A stretch of DNA of 64,000 bases, taken from assembly GCA_037953745.1 (NCBI GenBank), contig JBAKBP010000686.1, positions 1 to 64,000 on the forward strand, written 5' to 3'. This DNA comes from Lithodes maja. Its lineage: Eukaryota > Arthropoda > Malacostraca > Decapoda > Lithodidae. Shown piece by piece: positions 33,388 to 43,034 of the stretch (positions within the stretch are counted from its first letter, which is position 1; each line of letters begins with the position of its first letter). A program made the translations under genes and the position numbers. Under the pieces are notes generated by a model. That model was not told the DNA's origin. It saw nothing but the letters and a program-made list of their open reading frames with translations, and searched no databases.

Positions 33388-33939
33388 GTCCCATTCCTGG
33401 CTACTATTAGACGATTATATTCAGTTTAAAAAGGGCCTCCAGCAATTAACAGATATCGAACTATCTCACTTAAGGGGGGATGGTTAACTTTTTGGGCGAT
33501 TTTGGCATGTATTCATTATTTTTCTAGTTTCCTCCATAGACCTCCATCAAATAAAAAAAAAAAAAATCCATTAGATCCCCCTTCTAGATTAATTTGTAAA
33601 TTTTTCTGTAGACAAATGTTCCGACCGAAGGCCGGTTCTTCCAACATTACAGGCTCACTATCGTTCGCCAGGGAAAAAATCGACACCTAAGTAGCTCGAA
33701 AGGTCTAAATATTGACGAAGAAATGGGGCGAAATGTCTTATAATCGACTAACTAAAGGGGCAAACCTCGTAACATCTGAAAACTAATGAGGCTAAACATG
33801 AGGGAGAAAGTGGTTCAGAAAACCGGTCCATCCCCCCTTAACCCTTTTTACTACCACATATGCTTCTTAAACTGCACACAATCGTCTAAATAGAGATAGA
33901 ATGCTATTTAAAAGACGTCGCCGATACAGAAGGGCTCAA
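33388..33939 (+). mobile_element. M1 MITE interrupted by M2
   Basis: Left piece 33388-33473 (CTGGCTACTATTAGACG..CTATCTCACTTAA) and right piece 33838-33939 (TTAACCCTTTTTACTACC..GACGTCGCCGATACAGAAGG) are contiguous in the M1 reference at 2594-2810 (ATCTCACTTAACCC). The extreme left end is missing and the right TTAA reads TCAA. Confidence 0.85.
33470..33841 (-). mobile_element. M2 MITE nested in M1 with duplicated TTAA
   Basis: TTAA at both borders, ends TTAAGGGGGGATGG and CCATCCCCCCTTAA. Minus-strand module order is complete, with the hairpin region decayed (CCGACCGAAGGCCGG). Confidence 0.9.
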
Positions 33940-33952
33940 CATCTATTTTGAG

Positions 33953-34290
33953 GGATTTTTTTTTTTTTTTTTTTTTCTTCCTTAGACCTTCATCAAGTTT
34001 TAAATAATACCCTCAAGACTCTCCTGTTCCATAAAGCTCGCCCCATTACTTTGGCAATATCAAGACCTTTCACCCTATTGCTTTGCCATTTTCAAGACCT
34101 GGTGTGCCCGTTAGGTGTCAATTTTAACCTGGCGACCGATAGCGAGTTGCAAATTGGGAGGAACCGGCCTTTGGACGGGGCATTTTCCTATCGAAAAATG
34201 CACACTTTTATCTCGAAAGGGTAAAAAAGGGGGGAGGGGGGGGGGGACAAAGTCATAGTGTTCTTTTTTAAGGTTGATGGAGGTCTAGGG
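33953..34290 (+). mobile_element. Rearranged M2 copy leading into a 23-bp array
   Basis: It opens with an inverted tail piece (CTTAGACCTTCATCAAG), then switches to forward M2 (GCCCCATTACTTTGGC, core CTGGCGACCGATAGCGAG, CGGCCTTTGGACGG) and ends GATGGAGGTCTAGGGAGG at about 34290, where the tail is replaced by the array. Confidence 0.7.
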
Positions 34291-34299
34291 AGGAAATTA

Positions 34300-34584
34300 A
34301 TATACAGGTATATTAATACATTATATACAGGTATATTAATACATTATAATTATACAGGTATATTAATACATTATAATTATACAGGTATATTAATACATTA
34401 TAATTATACAGGTATATTAATACATTATATACAGATATATTAATACATTATATACAGGTATATTAATACATTATATACAGATATATTAATACATTATATA
34501 CAGGTATATTAATACATTATATACAGGTATATTAATACATTATATACAGGTATATTAATACATTATATACAGGTATATTAATAC

Positions 34585-34655
<71 letters not shown>

Positions 34656-34952
34656 TATATACAGGTATATTAATACATTATATACAGGTATATTAATACA
34701 TTATATACAGGTATATTAATACATTATATACAGGTATATTAATACATTATATACAGGTATATTAATACATTATATACAGGTATATTAATACATTATATAC
34801 AGATATATTAATACATTATATACAGGTATATTAATACATTATATACAGGTATATTAATACATTATATACAGGTATATTAATACATTATATACAGGTATAT
34901 TAATACATTATATACAGGTATATTAATACATTATATACAGGTATATTAATAC

Positions 34953-35007
<55 letters not shown>

Positions 35008-35060
35008 TATATACAGGTATATTAATACATTATATACAGGTATATTAATACATTATATAG
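34300..35060. repeat. 23-bp AT-rich minisatellite with two (AT)n interruptions
   Basis: Unit ACAGGTATATTAATACATTA plus TAT. About 28 copies, with four slightly longer (AATTAT) units at the left end and (AT)n runs at 34584-34653 and 34958-35004. It begins at the M2 AT-rich tail position. Confidence 0.9.
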
Positions 35061-35448
35061 ATATACAGTATAATTATATTGTATGTATACAGTATATGCA
35101 TTTTTTCAATTAACTACAGATGGTGCATAATTGGCTTAATTTATTTAATTTAAGGGGTGATTTATATATATTGTACTGTATATATATAATAACAATAACA
35201 AAATAGGAAAAGTGGGGATTGGGCCTCAGCATACAGACAGACAGATATAATATAATATTATATATACATACAGTAGAATGAAATAATAATCTCCCCTTGC
35301 ATTAAACCAATTAAGCCAATTATCCAGCATCTGTATATAATTGATAATAGTTTTAATAATTCCTTAACCTCCCAAGCTCCTGCATAAGCCAAGTATAATT
35401 ATTGTTTGGGGGTAATTACAATAAATAGGGGTGAATTATTCCAGGCCG
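35061..35448. other. AT-rich DNA with an inverted repeat around a LINE tail
   Basis: ATAATTGGCTTAATT at about 35129 and AATTAAGCCAATTAT at about 35309 are inverted copies, extended by CAGATG/CATCTG and AAGGGG/CCCCTT. Between them, GGGGATTGGGCCTCAGCATA plus (CAGA)n matches the 3' end of the LINE at 57136-59365. Confidence 0.55.
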
Positions 35449-35819
35449 TTAAGGGGATGGTTCAATTTTTCGGGGTGTTTTGCATGTATTCATTATTTTT
35501 CTAGTTTTCTCCCTAGACCTCCATCAAATTAAACAAAAAAAACATATATTAGATCCCCCTTCTAGATTAATTTGTACATTTTTCGGTAGAAAAATTTCCC
35601 GGCCAAAGACCGGATCTTCCAATATTACAGGCTCACTATCGTTCGCCAGGGAAAAAATCGACTCCTAAATAGCACGAAAGGTCTAAATATTGACGAAGAG
35701 ATGGGGCGAAAGGTCTTAAAATCGACTAACTACTGGGGCAAACATCTTAACATCTGAAAACTAATGGGGCTAAACATGAGGGAGAAAGTGGTCCAGAAAA
35801 CCGACCCAGCCCCCCTTAA
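35449..35819 (-). mobile_element. M2 MITE, full copy
   Basis: TTAA at 35449-35452 and 35816-35819. Very similar to the nested copy at 33470-33841, including the decayed hairpin (CCGGCCAAAGACCGG). Confidence 0.85.
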
Positions 35820-36153
35820 GGGGAGGTTTTTAGTTTGTTCCCTAGATCTTCATCAAGCTTAAGATTACACCTCCTTGACCCCCTTTCAGGATAAAGTTGT
35901 ACATTTTTCGGTAGAAAAATGTCCCGGCCGAAGGCCAATTCTTCTTAAATTATAGGCTCGCTATCGCTCGCCAGGGAAAAATTGACTCCTAAATGGCACG
36001 AAATAACGAAAAATTGACAGAAAAGGGGCGAAAGTTCTTAAAATCGCCAAACTAATGGGTCGAATGTCTTAAAAACTTAAATGCAGAGAGGCTAAACATG
36101 AGGGAGAAGGAGGTCAAGAAAAAAAAATCCCTCAAGTGGAAATCTCCCCTTAA
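35816..36153 (-). mobile_element. M2 MITE abutting the previous one at a shared TTAA
   Basis: TTAA at 35816-35819 is shared with the preceding copy; the right TTAA is at 36150-36153. Shows GTCCCGGCCGAAGGCC and CTCGCTATCGCTCGCC in inverted orientation. Confidence 0.85.
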
Positions 36154-36162
36154 TGCAAACCT

Positions 36163-38529
36163 TTAACCCCTTGTGTACCGGCGACGTCTGTTGTATTTTA
36201 TTCTGGCTGTATTAAGACGGTATTATGCAGCTTAGGAAGGCTCTGTGGTCGTTAAAAGGGGTTGGTTGAGGTAGTTCGAAGCCTTATAATTGATAAAGAC
36301 GATATTATGCAGCTTAGGAAGGATTTGTGGTCGTTAAAAGGGGTTGGTTGAGGTAGTTCGAAGCCTTATAATTGATTAAGACGATATTATGCAGCTTAGG
36401 AAGGATCTGTGGTCGTTAAAAAGGGGTTGGTTGAGATAGTTCGAAGCCTTATAATTGATTAAGACGATATTATGCAGCTTAGGAAGGATTTGTGGTCGTT
36501 AAAAGGGGTTGGTTGAGGTACTTCGAAGCCTTATAATTGATTAAGACGATATTATGCAGCTTAGGAAGGATCTGTGGTCGTTAAAAGGGGTTGGTTGAGG
36601 TAGTTCGAAGCCTTATAATTGATTAAGACGATATTATGCAGCTTAGGAAGGATCTGTGGTCGTTAAAAGGGGTTGGTTGAGGTAGTTCGAAGCCTTATAA
36701 TTGATTAAGACGATATTATGCAGCTTAGGAAGGATTTGTGGTCGTTAAAAGGGGTTGGTTGAGATAGTTCGAAGCCTTCTACATTATGTAGACGATATTA
36801 TGCAGCTTAGGAAGGATCTGTGGTCGTTAAAAAGGGTTGGTTGAGATAGTTCGAAGCCTTCTACATTATGTAGACGATATTAAGCAGCTTAGGAAGGATC
36901 TGTGGTCGTTAAAAAGGGTTGGTTGAGATAGTTCGAAGCCTTCTACATTATGTAGACGATATTATGCAGCTTAGGAAGGATCTGTGGTTAAAAAGGGTTG
37001 GTTGAGATAGTTCGAAGCCTTCTACATTATGTAGACGATATTATGCAGCTTAGGAAGGATCTGTGGTCGTTAAAAAGGGTTGGTTGAGATAGTTCGAAGC
37101 CTTCTACATTATGTAGACGATATTATGCAGCTTAGGAAGGATCTGTGGTCGTTAAAAAGGGTTGGTTGAGATAGTTCGAAGCCTTCTACATTATGTAGAC
37201 GATATTATGCAGCTTAGGAAGGATCTGTGGTCGTTAAAAAGGGTTGGTTGAGATAGTTCGAAGCCTTCTACATTATGTAGACGATATTATGCAGCTTAGG
37301 AAGGATCTGTGGTCGTTAAAAAGGGTTGGTTGAGATACTTCGAAGCCTTCTACTTTATTTAGACGATATTATGCAGCTTAGGAAGGATCTGTGGTCGTTA
37401 AAAAGGGTTGGTTGAGATAGTTCGAAGCCTTCTACTTTATTTAGACGATATTATGCAGCTTAGGAAGGATCTGTGGTCGTTAAAAAGGGTTGGTTGAGAT
37501 AGTTCGAAGCCTTCTACATTATGTAGACGATATTATGCAGCTTAGGAAGGATCTGTGGTCGTTAAAAAGGGTTGGTTGAGATAGTTCGAAGCCTTCTACA
37601 TTATGTAGACGATATTATGCAGCTTAGGAAGGATCTGTGGTCGTTAAAAAGGGTTGGTTGAGATAGTTCGAAGCCTTCTACATTATGTAGACGATATTAT
37701 GCAGCTTAGGAAGGATCTGTGGTCGTTAAAAAGGGTTGGTTGAGATAGTTCGAAGCCTTCTACTTTATTTAGACGATATTATGCAGCTTAGGAAGGATCT
37801 GTGGTCGTTAAAAAGGGTTGGTTGAGATAGTTCGAAGCCTTCTACATTATGTAGACGGTATTATGCAGCTTAGGAAGGATCTGTGGTCGTTAAAAAGGGT
37901 TGGTTGAGATAGTTCAAAGGGTTGGTTGAGATAGTTCGAAGCCTTCTACTTTATTTAGACGATATTATGCAGCTTAGGAAGGATCTGTGGTCGTTAAAAA
38001 GGGTTGGTTGAGATAGTTAGAAGGCTTCTACTTTATTTAGACGATATTATGCAGCTTAGGAAGGATCTGTGGTCGTTAAAAAGGGTTTGTTGAGGTAGTA
38101 CGAAGCCTCCTACTTGACTTTGACGAGTTTATGCAGCTTAGGAAGGATCTGGTCGTTAAAGAGGGTTGGTTGAGATAGTTCGAAGCCTTCTACTTTATTT
38201 AGACGATATTATGCAGCTTAGGAAGGCTCTGTGGTCGTTAAAAAGGGTTGGTTGAGGTAGTTCGAAGCCTTCTACTTGACTTAGACGAGTTTATGCAGCT
38301 TAGGAAGGATCTGTGGTCGTTAAAAAGGGTTGATTGAGGTAGTTCGAAGCCTTTTAATTGATTTAGACGATTTTATGCAGCTTAGGAAATCTCAGTGGTA
38401 GTTCAAAAGGGTTGGTTGAGATAGTCGGAAACCTTACTATGGCTAGAGGTCCTTCCTAAGCTGAATAAAGTCGTCTTAACAGTTGCCAGAATATGATGAA
38501 AAGGACGTCCCTGGTACGGAATGGGTTAA
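36163..38529 (-). mobile_element. M1 MITE with internal 82-bp tandem expansion
   Basis: It starts TTAACCCCTTGTGTACCGG with GCGACGTC and ends ..CCAGAATATGATGAAAAGG with ACGTCC and GGGTTAA at 38529, so both M1 ends are present once in reverse order. Between them the M1 interior (ATTATGCAGCTTAGGAAGG, GGTTGGTTGAG, TTCGAAGCCTT) is repeated about 27 times at 82-bp spacing (for example gac at 36298/36380 and 36791/36873). Left copies read TTATAATTGATTAAGACG at the junction and central copies CTACATTATGTAGACG, so the array spread from at least two unit types. Confidence 0.9.
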
Positions 38530-38748
38530 GGGGGGGTCACCGTTTGTTTTAATCTTTCTCTCCTTTTGTCTCTTTCCCTGGCTTGTATCCATTCGGCCCC
38601 ATTCAGCCAACTGGTTTAAGACGTTTATCCCCATCCAGGTGTCGATTTCTTCCTGGCGAGCGAAAGCGAGCCAGCATTGTATGGAGAAATCCGGCTTCGC
38701 CGGAGAAATTTTCTATCGAAAAATGTACAAATTTACCTTGCTGTCAAA

Positions 38749-38815
<67 letters not shown>

Positions 38816-38958
38816 GCTGGCTCGCTACCGCTCGCCAGGAAAATATTGTCTCCTGGATGGAGGTAAGTCTTAAAACAGTAGGCTGAATGGGGCCGAATGG
38901 ATACAAGCCAAAGAGAGAGGAAGAGGAAGAGAAAAAAAAGCGAGGTGGGCTCCCTTAA
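38526..38958. mobile_element. M3 MITE with a (TA)n run in its centre
   Basis: TTAA at 38526-38529 (shared with M1) and 38955-38958 (shared with the next M2). Arms carry GGCTTGTATCCATTCGGC and inverse; CCGGCTTCGCCGG hairpin intact. (TA)n at about 38753-38812 sits at the palindrome centre. Confidence 0.9.
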
Positions 38959-39302
38959 GGGGAAGTATTTTGGTTTTTATCTGTTAATTATATTTATGTA
39001 TATTTGTGTTTAGTTTGCTCCCTAGACATTTGTCAAGCTTAAAATAAACACCCCCAAGAGTCCCCTTCCTGATAAATTTGTACATTTTTCAGTAGGACAT
39101 TTTTCCGTCTAATAAAAAACAGGCTTGCTATCGCTCGCCAGGAAATAATCGACACCTAAATGACACGTAAGGTCTTAATATCGTCAAGGAAATGGGGCGG
39201 AAGGTCGTAAAATCGCCAAACTAGTGGGGTGAACGTCTTAAAATCTCATAACTATTGGGGCTAAACACGAAAGAAAAAGGGGTCCAGGAAAAAAAAAATT
39301 AA
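38955..39302 (-). mobile_element. M2 MITE, full copy
   Basis: TTAA at both borders, each shared with a neighbouring MITE. Hairpin module largely deleted, CTTGCTATCGCTCGCC core retained. Confidence 0.8.
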
Positions 39303-39504
39303 CCCGTTCAGACGACAGTTACAGGGACGGCACGTTGTACTGTACTATCTTATTCAGCTTGGAAAGGGCCTCCAGCGATTACCAGGCTTTTAACTCGCTC
39401 ACTTAACCATTTGTCAGACCACAGACTACTCATGAACTCCATAAAATCGTCTAAGTATAGTTAGCATATATATATAAGGACGTCGCCGGTACAGATGGGG
39501 TTAA
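39299..39504 (+). mobile_element. M1 MITE, diverged full copy
   Basis: Begins TTAACCCGTTCAGACG and ends CGTCGCCGGTACAG..GGGTTAA. The interior resembles M1 (GGGCCTCCAGCGATTACC, ACCACAGACTACTC). Confidence 0.75.
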
Positions 39505-39890
39505 GGGGAGTTGGTTCATTTTTCTGGCCCCCTATTACTTGTCAGCGTTTAAGGTGATTGGCCCATTCGTTTTGGCGATTTTAAGACCTTTCGTCCCATT
39601 TTGTTGTCAATATTAAAACCTTTCGTGCCTTCTAGGTGTCGATTTTTATCCTGGTGAGCGATAGCGAGCCTGTATTTTAGGAGAAACCGGGCTTTGGCTG
39701 GAAATCTTTCTTCCGAAAAAAAGTATAATTTTGTCTTGAAGTGGGATCTTGAAGTGGGATCTTAAGGATGTTTATATAAAGTTTGATGGAGGTCTAGGGA
39801 GGAAACAGAAAAAAATGAATACATAAATAGATCGACAAATAAATACCCCCCCTCTCCCCCCCCCCCCCCCTCTCTCTCTCTCTCTCTTAA
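39501..39890 (+). mobile_element. M2 MITE, full copy with C-run/(CT)n right end
   Basis: TTAA at 39501-39504 and 39887-39890. Core CTGGTGAGCGATAGCGAGCC; GATGGAGGTCTAGGGAGG then AAATGAATACATAAATAGAT. The terminal C-run has grown and a (CT)n run lies before the TTAA. Confidence 0.8.
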
Positions 39891-39929
39891 AACTAAACCC
39901 GAATATTGAAACTATTTTGTGTCGACATG

Positions 39930-39985
39930 ACAGTTTCGGAGCACCTGAAGAGGGCCCAAGATAGCCCGAAACTGTCGTGTCTGGG
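39930..39985 (+). ncRNA. Hammerhead-ribozyme-like hairpin motif
   Basis: CCTGAAGAGGGC..GCCCGAAAC has the CUGANGA and GAAA boxes of a hammerhead core separated by a 4-bp GGGC/GCCC stem II. GACATGACAG upstream pairs with CTGTCGTGTC downstream (10 bp, one G-T) as a possible stem III. Stem I is weak or absent by eye, and the pairing can extend through TTTCGG/CCGAAA to form a simple long hairpin instead. Such motifs are known in Penelope-like retroelements; no such ORF is seen here. Confidence 0.3.
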
Positions 39986-40126
39986 AAAAAAAAAGAATGC
40001 AAGGAGACAATAATGAGAAAAGAAAAAACATATACACTATGCTGGGTTTAGTTTCCCACATTAAAGTTGATAGGTAACATTGTCATCAGAATTAATGTGT
40101 TTACCAAAATATGTGTGTAATAATAA

Positions 40127-40178
<52 letters not shown>

Positions 40179-40200
40179 TTATTTATAACTTCAATAACAA
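39986..40200. other. Spacer with (AT)n
   Basis: (AT)n at about 40128-40173. ATTAATGTG / CACATTAA short inverted motifs at about 40058 and 40103. No gene. Confidence 0.4.
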
Positions 40201-40979
40201 ATAAAGTATAGTTTGTCCAGGTAAATTTCAAAGTTGCCATAGTACTTTGTTGATGAAGTTGTGTAAGTTAAGGGCGTGGGGCATTAACGTGATTACTATG
40301 TGTGCAAGTAGGGGAGACAAGTTATGGGGGAGAGAGAGAGAGTACAAAGGAGTACAAAGGAAATCAAGCAACAACAGGTCTAGTGACCCTTCTAGGCTGC
40401 TTGTCCTCCAAAACACTGAGGATCAAGTGTCCATACAGTGGTTTAGAGTGGGTAAGGGAACACTGGAAAGGGAACTACTGCCCTAGAACTAATGTCGAGG
40501 ATTAGGAAGTTAGTAGGGGACAGATGGGTTAGTAACTGAGGGGGGTATACAATAAAGTTATTCATTTACAAACGCAGTCAGTCGCGGGTTTGATGCGAGA
40601 TATTTGTCTAAGCGGAGTTTAAATGAATCAACGGTGCTGCAGTCTATAACGTCTCGGGGAAGCCCATTCCACAAGTTGACAACTTGATTGAAGAAGAAAT
40701 TCTTAGATTCGTGTGAGTTAAAAGATTTACCAATAATTTTGCAACCGTTTCCCCGCGTGTAATTAGATTGGTCGATAGTGAAGTACTTACTACAGTTCAT
40801 ATTGTCGATGCCTTTGATGATTTTGAACACTTGAATTAAGTCGCCTCTTAATCTGCGCTGGGTTAAAGGAAATAGATTTAATTCTCTAAGACGCTCTTCG
40901 TATGGTTTGTTCTTTAGGCTAGGTATCATTTTGGTAACTCTACGTTGAATTCGTTCTAGCTTGTTTATATCTTTTTGGT
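40201..40979 (-). pseudogene. 5'-truncated CR1/L2-type LINE: post-RT C-terminal domain and 3' UTR
   Basis: Coding region 40979 to a stop at 40558. It starts mid-protein (KLERIQRRVTKM) and contains the conserved block PYEERLRELNLFPLTQRR, LRGDLIQVFKII, NFFFNQVVNLWNGLP and a final FKLRLDKYL, typical of the C-terminus of CR1/L2/Rex-like ORF2 proteins after the RT. The 3' UTR extends to about 40200 next to (AT)n. The 5' side is cut by the LTR retrotransposon at 40979, so it predates that insertion or rearrangement. Confidence 0.7.
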
Positions 40980-42820
40980 GTGACGCATGTCGAGTATGAG
41001 CATGCTGTACAGAACGCCCAGTCAGGCCCCACTCTCGCTAGGATCGTCAGGGCAGGAACTTTGGCTGTAGTCTGTGTAGAGTTTCCTAACTCAGTTTATG
41101 TGAACCGTTGTACTATAAGTATTATCATTATGTATTTTGTTTTCTTCTAAGTCAACGAGTTCTATTTTATATCATTAGATATAAGTATTGTGTGTGGGAC
41201 TTATATACAATGATGAGAGAGAGAGTTACGTAACGGGGATCAGTGAGTACGCCACGCGGGCCGGTAGGCCTAATTCCCTCCTCCTTCCTCCCTTCCTCCC
41301 TTTCAGCGCGTGGGAAGTTCTTTGTCGATCCCAGATTGAGAGAGTATATGACGTCATGATTGCCAGTGGGCGGTCCTTAGTGTTGGCGATATGCTTGCTA
41401 CAGGGCCGAGTATAAAAAGAGAGGTCCTCGCCACAATTCTTCAGAACTCATCAGGCAAAGCGACTTCTCATATCCCTTGCAACTATCCATATTCTTCCGA
41501 CTGATGTGAACTTTCTCTACTCTCTGAACAGCCTACCTTCTTCTCTTCTCGTCCCTTTTTAACCAATGACCCCTTTGGTGCAGATTTAGTCAGCCAAAGT
41601 ATTATCGCTTGAGTTCTCACGAGATAAGTGCCTGTTAGATAGCCTATTTTGGAAGGGTTAACTAGAATAGGATTGATTGATGTTTGTTGCACTCGTATAT
41701 GCATTTCCCTGTGTGCGATTATTCATGTTCCTGTTTTCTACTGGTTTAGGCAATGCTAGACTGGGATAGGGTTTCTGAGTTGTGATTTCCTATGAGTACT
41801 AGGTTGCGGTTGAACCAGCACAATTGCAACGGAGACGTGGGAAGCCTAGGGGGTCTTTTTGATTGTGTACCGTGGGAGTTTAGCACTGTGTTGCGAGTGA
41901 GGGCTTTTGCCTGTGCCACCCAACACTGTGCTATCTCATTTGCTTGACTTTGAGAGGATCGCCAGGAGAGAACCAGATACTAGTGATCTGGATCTCTCAA
42001 GAGAGCATCCCGTCAATTACCGTAATTTGGCCGCACAGTCTTAAGGACCTCGCTAGGCTACGAGCCGCTTGCTCAGCCATTGTCTCTTAACCTTAGATAT
42101 CCCAGCTAGACTTTGCTCGACCAGCAGATACAGCATAGTATTGAAGCTTCTCTTTATGTATATTATTGTTTAAGCACTATTGATTTCATGTGTGGCACGC
42201 TTAGCTACTTCAGAGATTAGTGGCCCACGAGCACAATCTTAGTAGGCTATTGCCAGTGCATTGTCGGAGTACTTCTTCTTAATGTTTGCCATATCCTATT
42301 GCTTATTCTTATAATTCTTCTTATGTCAATTTAAAGCCTTTAATTACCAGTGAGTTATTCATTAAACTGCTGTTCAAAATCCGATACTTACTTCTTATGA
42401 GTATTCGAGAAGCATCTAACTTATCAGAAGATTCCTTGCTTGATGCTCGAGGACTATTGTTTAACGTAACGTAATAGTGCCGATCCGAAGTAGAGGGTGG
42501 AGGACTTCTTAAGTTCTTAGTTCAAGGGTGGATTACTTCGGCTTCGGCCAACACTATTCTTTAGTGTTGTAGTACTTTCTTCTTTGTTTGATTGTTGACC
42601 AGACTAGATAACTCCCGTCTTGTTATTAGTCTGTTGTGTGAAACGCTAGTACCGAGTTCTTGTATACCCCGTTATAGCAGATAGAACTCTGGAGGGTAGT
42701 GGCGTTTTTTGTTCGGCTGGCAGTACTCTGGGGTTGGGATCGTGTGTTTCCGTTGTGGCAGCGAGCCATACTCGAGTCCTGTGTAAGAGCCCTAGTGTAC
42801 CCGAGTGCCCGGTCGTAACA
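40979..42820 (+). repeat. 5' LTR of Gmr1-like LTR retrotransposon
   Basis: It starts TGTGACGCATGTCGAG and ends GTGCCCGGTCGTAACA (TG...CA). About 1842 bp, matched along its whole length by 47286-49130, with most differences clustered in a short stretch (about 41205-41270) plus scattered substitutions. It contains a CRE-like TGACGTCA, a TATAAAAAGAG box and two adjacent hairpins (CCAGATACTAGTGATCTGG, then GGATCTCTCAAGAGAGCATCC). Confidence 0.92.
41349..41421 (+). promoter_or_regulatory. LTR promoter: CRE and TATA box
   Basis: TGACGTCA at 41349-41356 and TATAAAAAGAG at 41411-41421. TCAGAACTCATCAG about 30 bp downstream is a plausible initiation region. The 3' LTR keeps both motifs at the same spacing (47656 and 47718). 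Confidence 0.6.
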
Positions 42821-42821
42821 A

Positions 42822-42840
42822 ATGGCGACCTTGCTTAGGA
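42822..42840 (+). other. Probable primer-binding site
   Basis: Begins one or two bases after the LTR end: TGGCGACCTTGCTTAGG. TGGCGACC is complementary to a tRNA 3' end ...GGTCGCCA (an Arg-type primer is one possibility). Confidence 0.55.
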
Positions 42841-43034
42841 TTTTGTGAACAGTATAATTTTTTGCAGAGTTGTACAACATTTGTTTGTTGGTACTTTAGC
42901 GTACATATTGAAGAATATTTTTTTTTGTAAGGCAATTAGGAGAGCATTTAAGAGACTCCAGTTAATTTAGTAATTAGTGCTTGCATAAGGGAGTTTAACA
43001 CTTTTGTCTCGAGAATTTTTTGGTGAACTTCAGT

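Noticed and set aside
38483..38886. ORFs with Tyr-Ile runs and similar reading frames at 55532-56036 and 60984-61498
   Set aside because: They are M3 MITE sequence read through; the same peptides recur because the element is repeated.
42286..42474. Small ORF repeated at 48593-48781
   Set aside because: Its conservation is that of the two LTRs; position in LTR and short length argue against a gene.
43020..43034. Start of the Gag frame at 43020
   Set aside because: The codon there is TTG. The first ATG is at 43035, preceded by a usable context.
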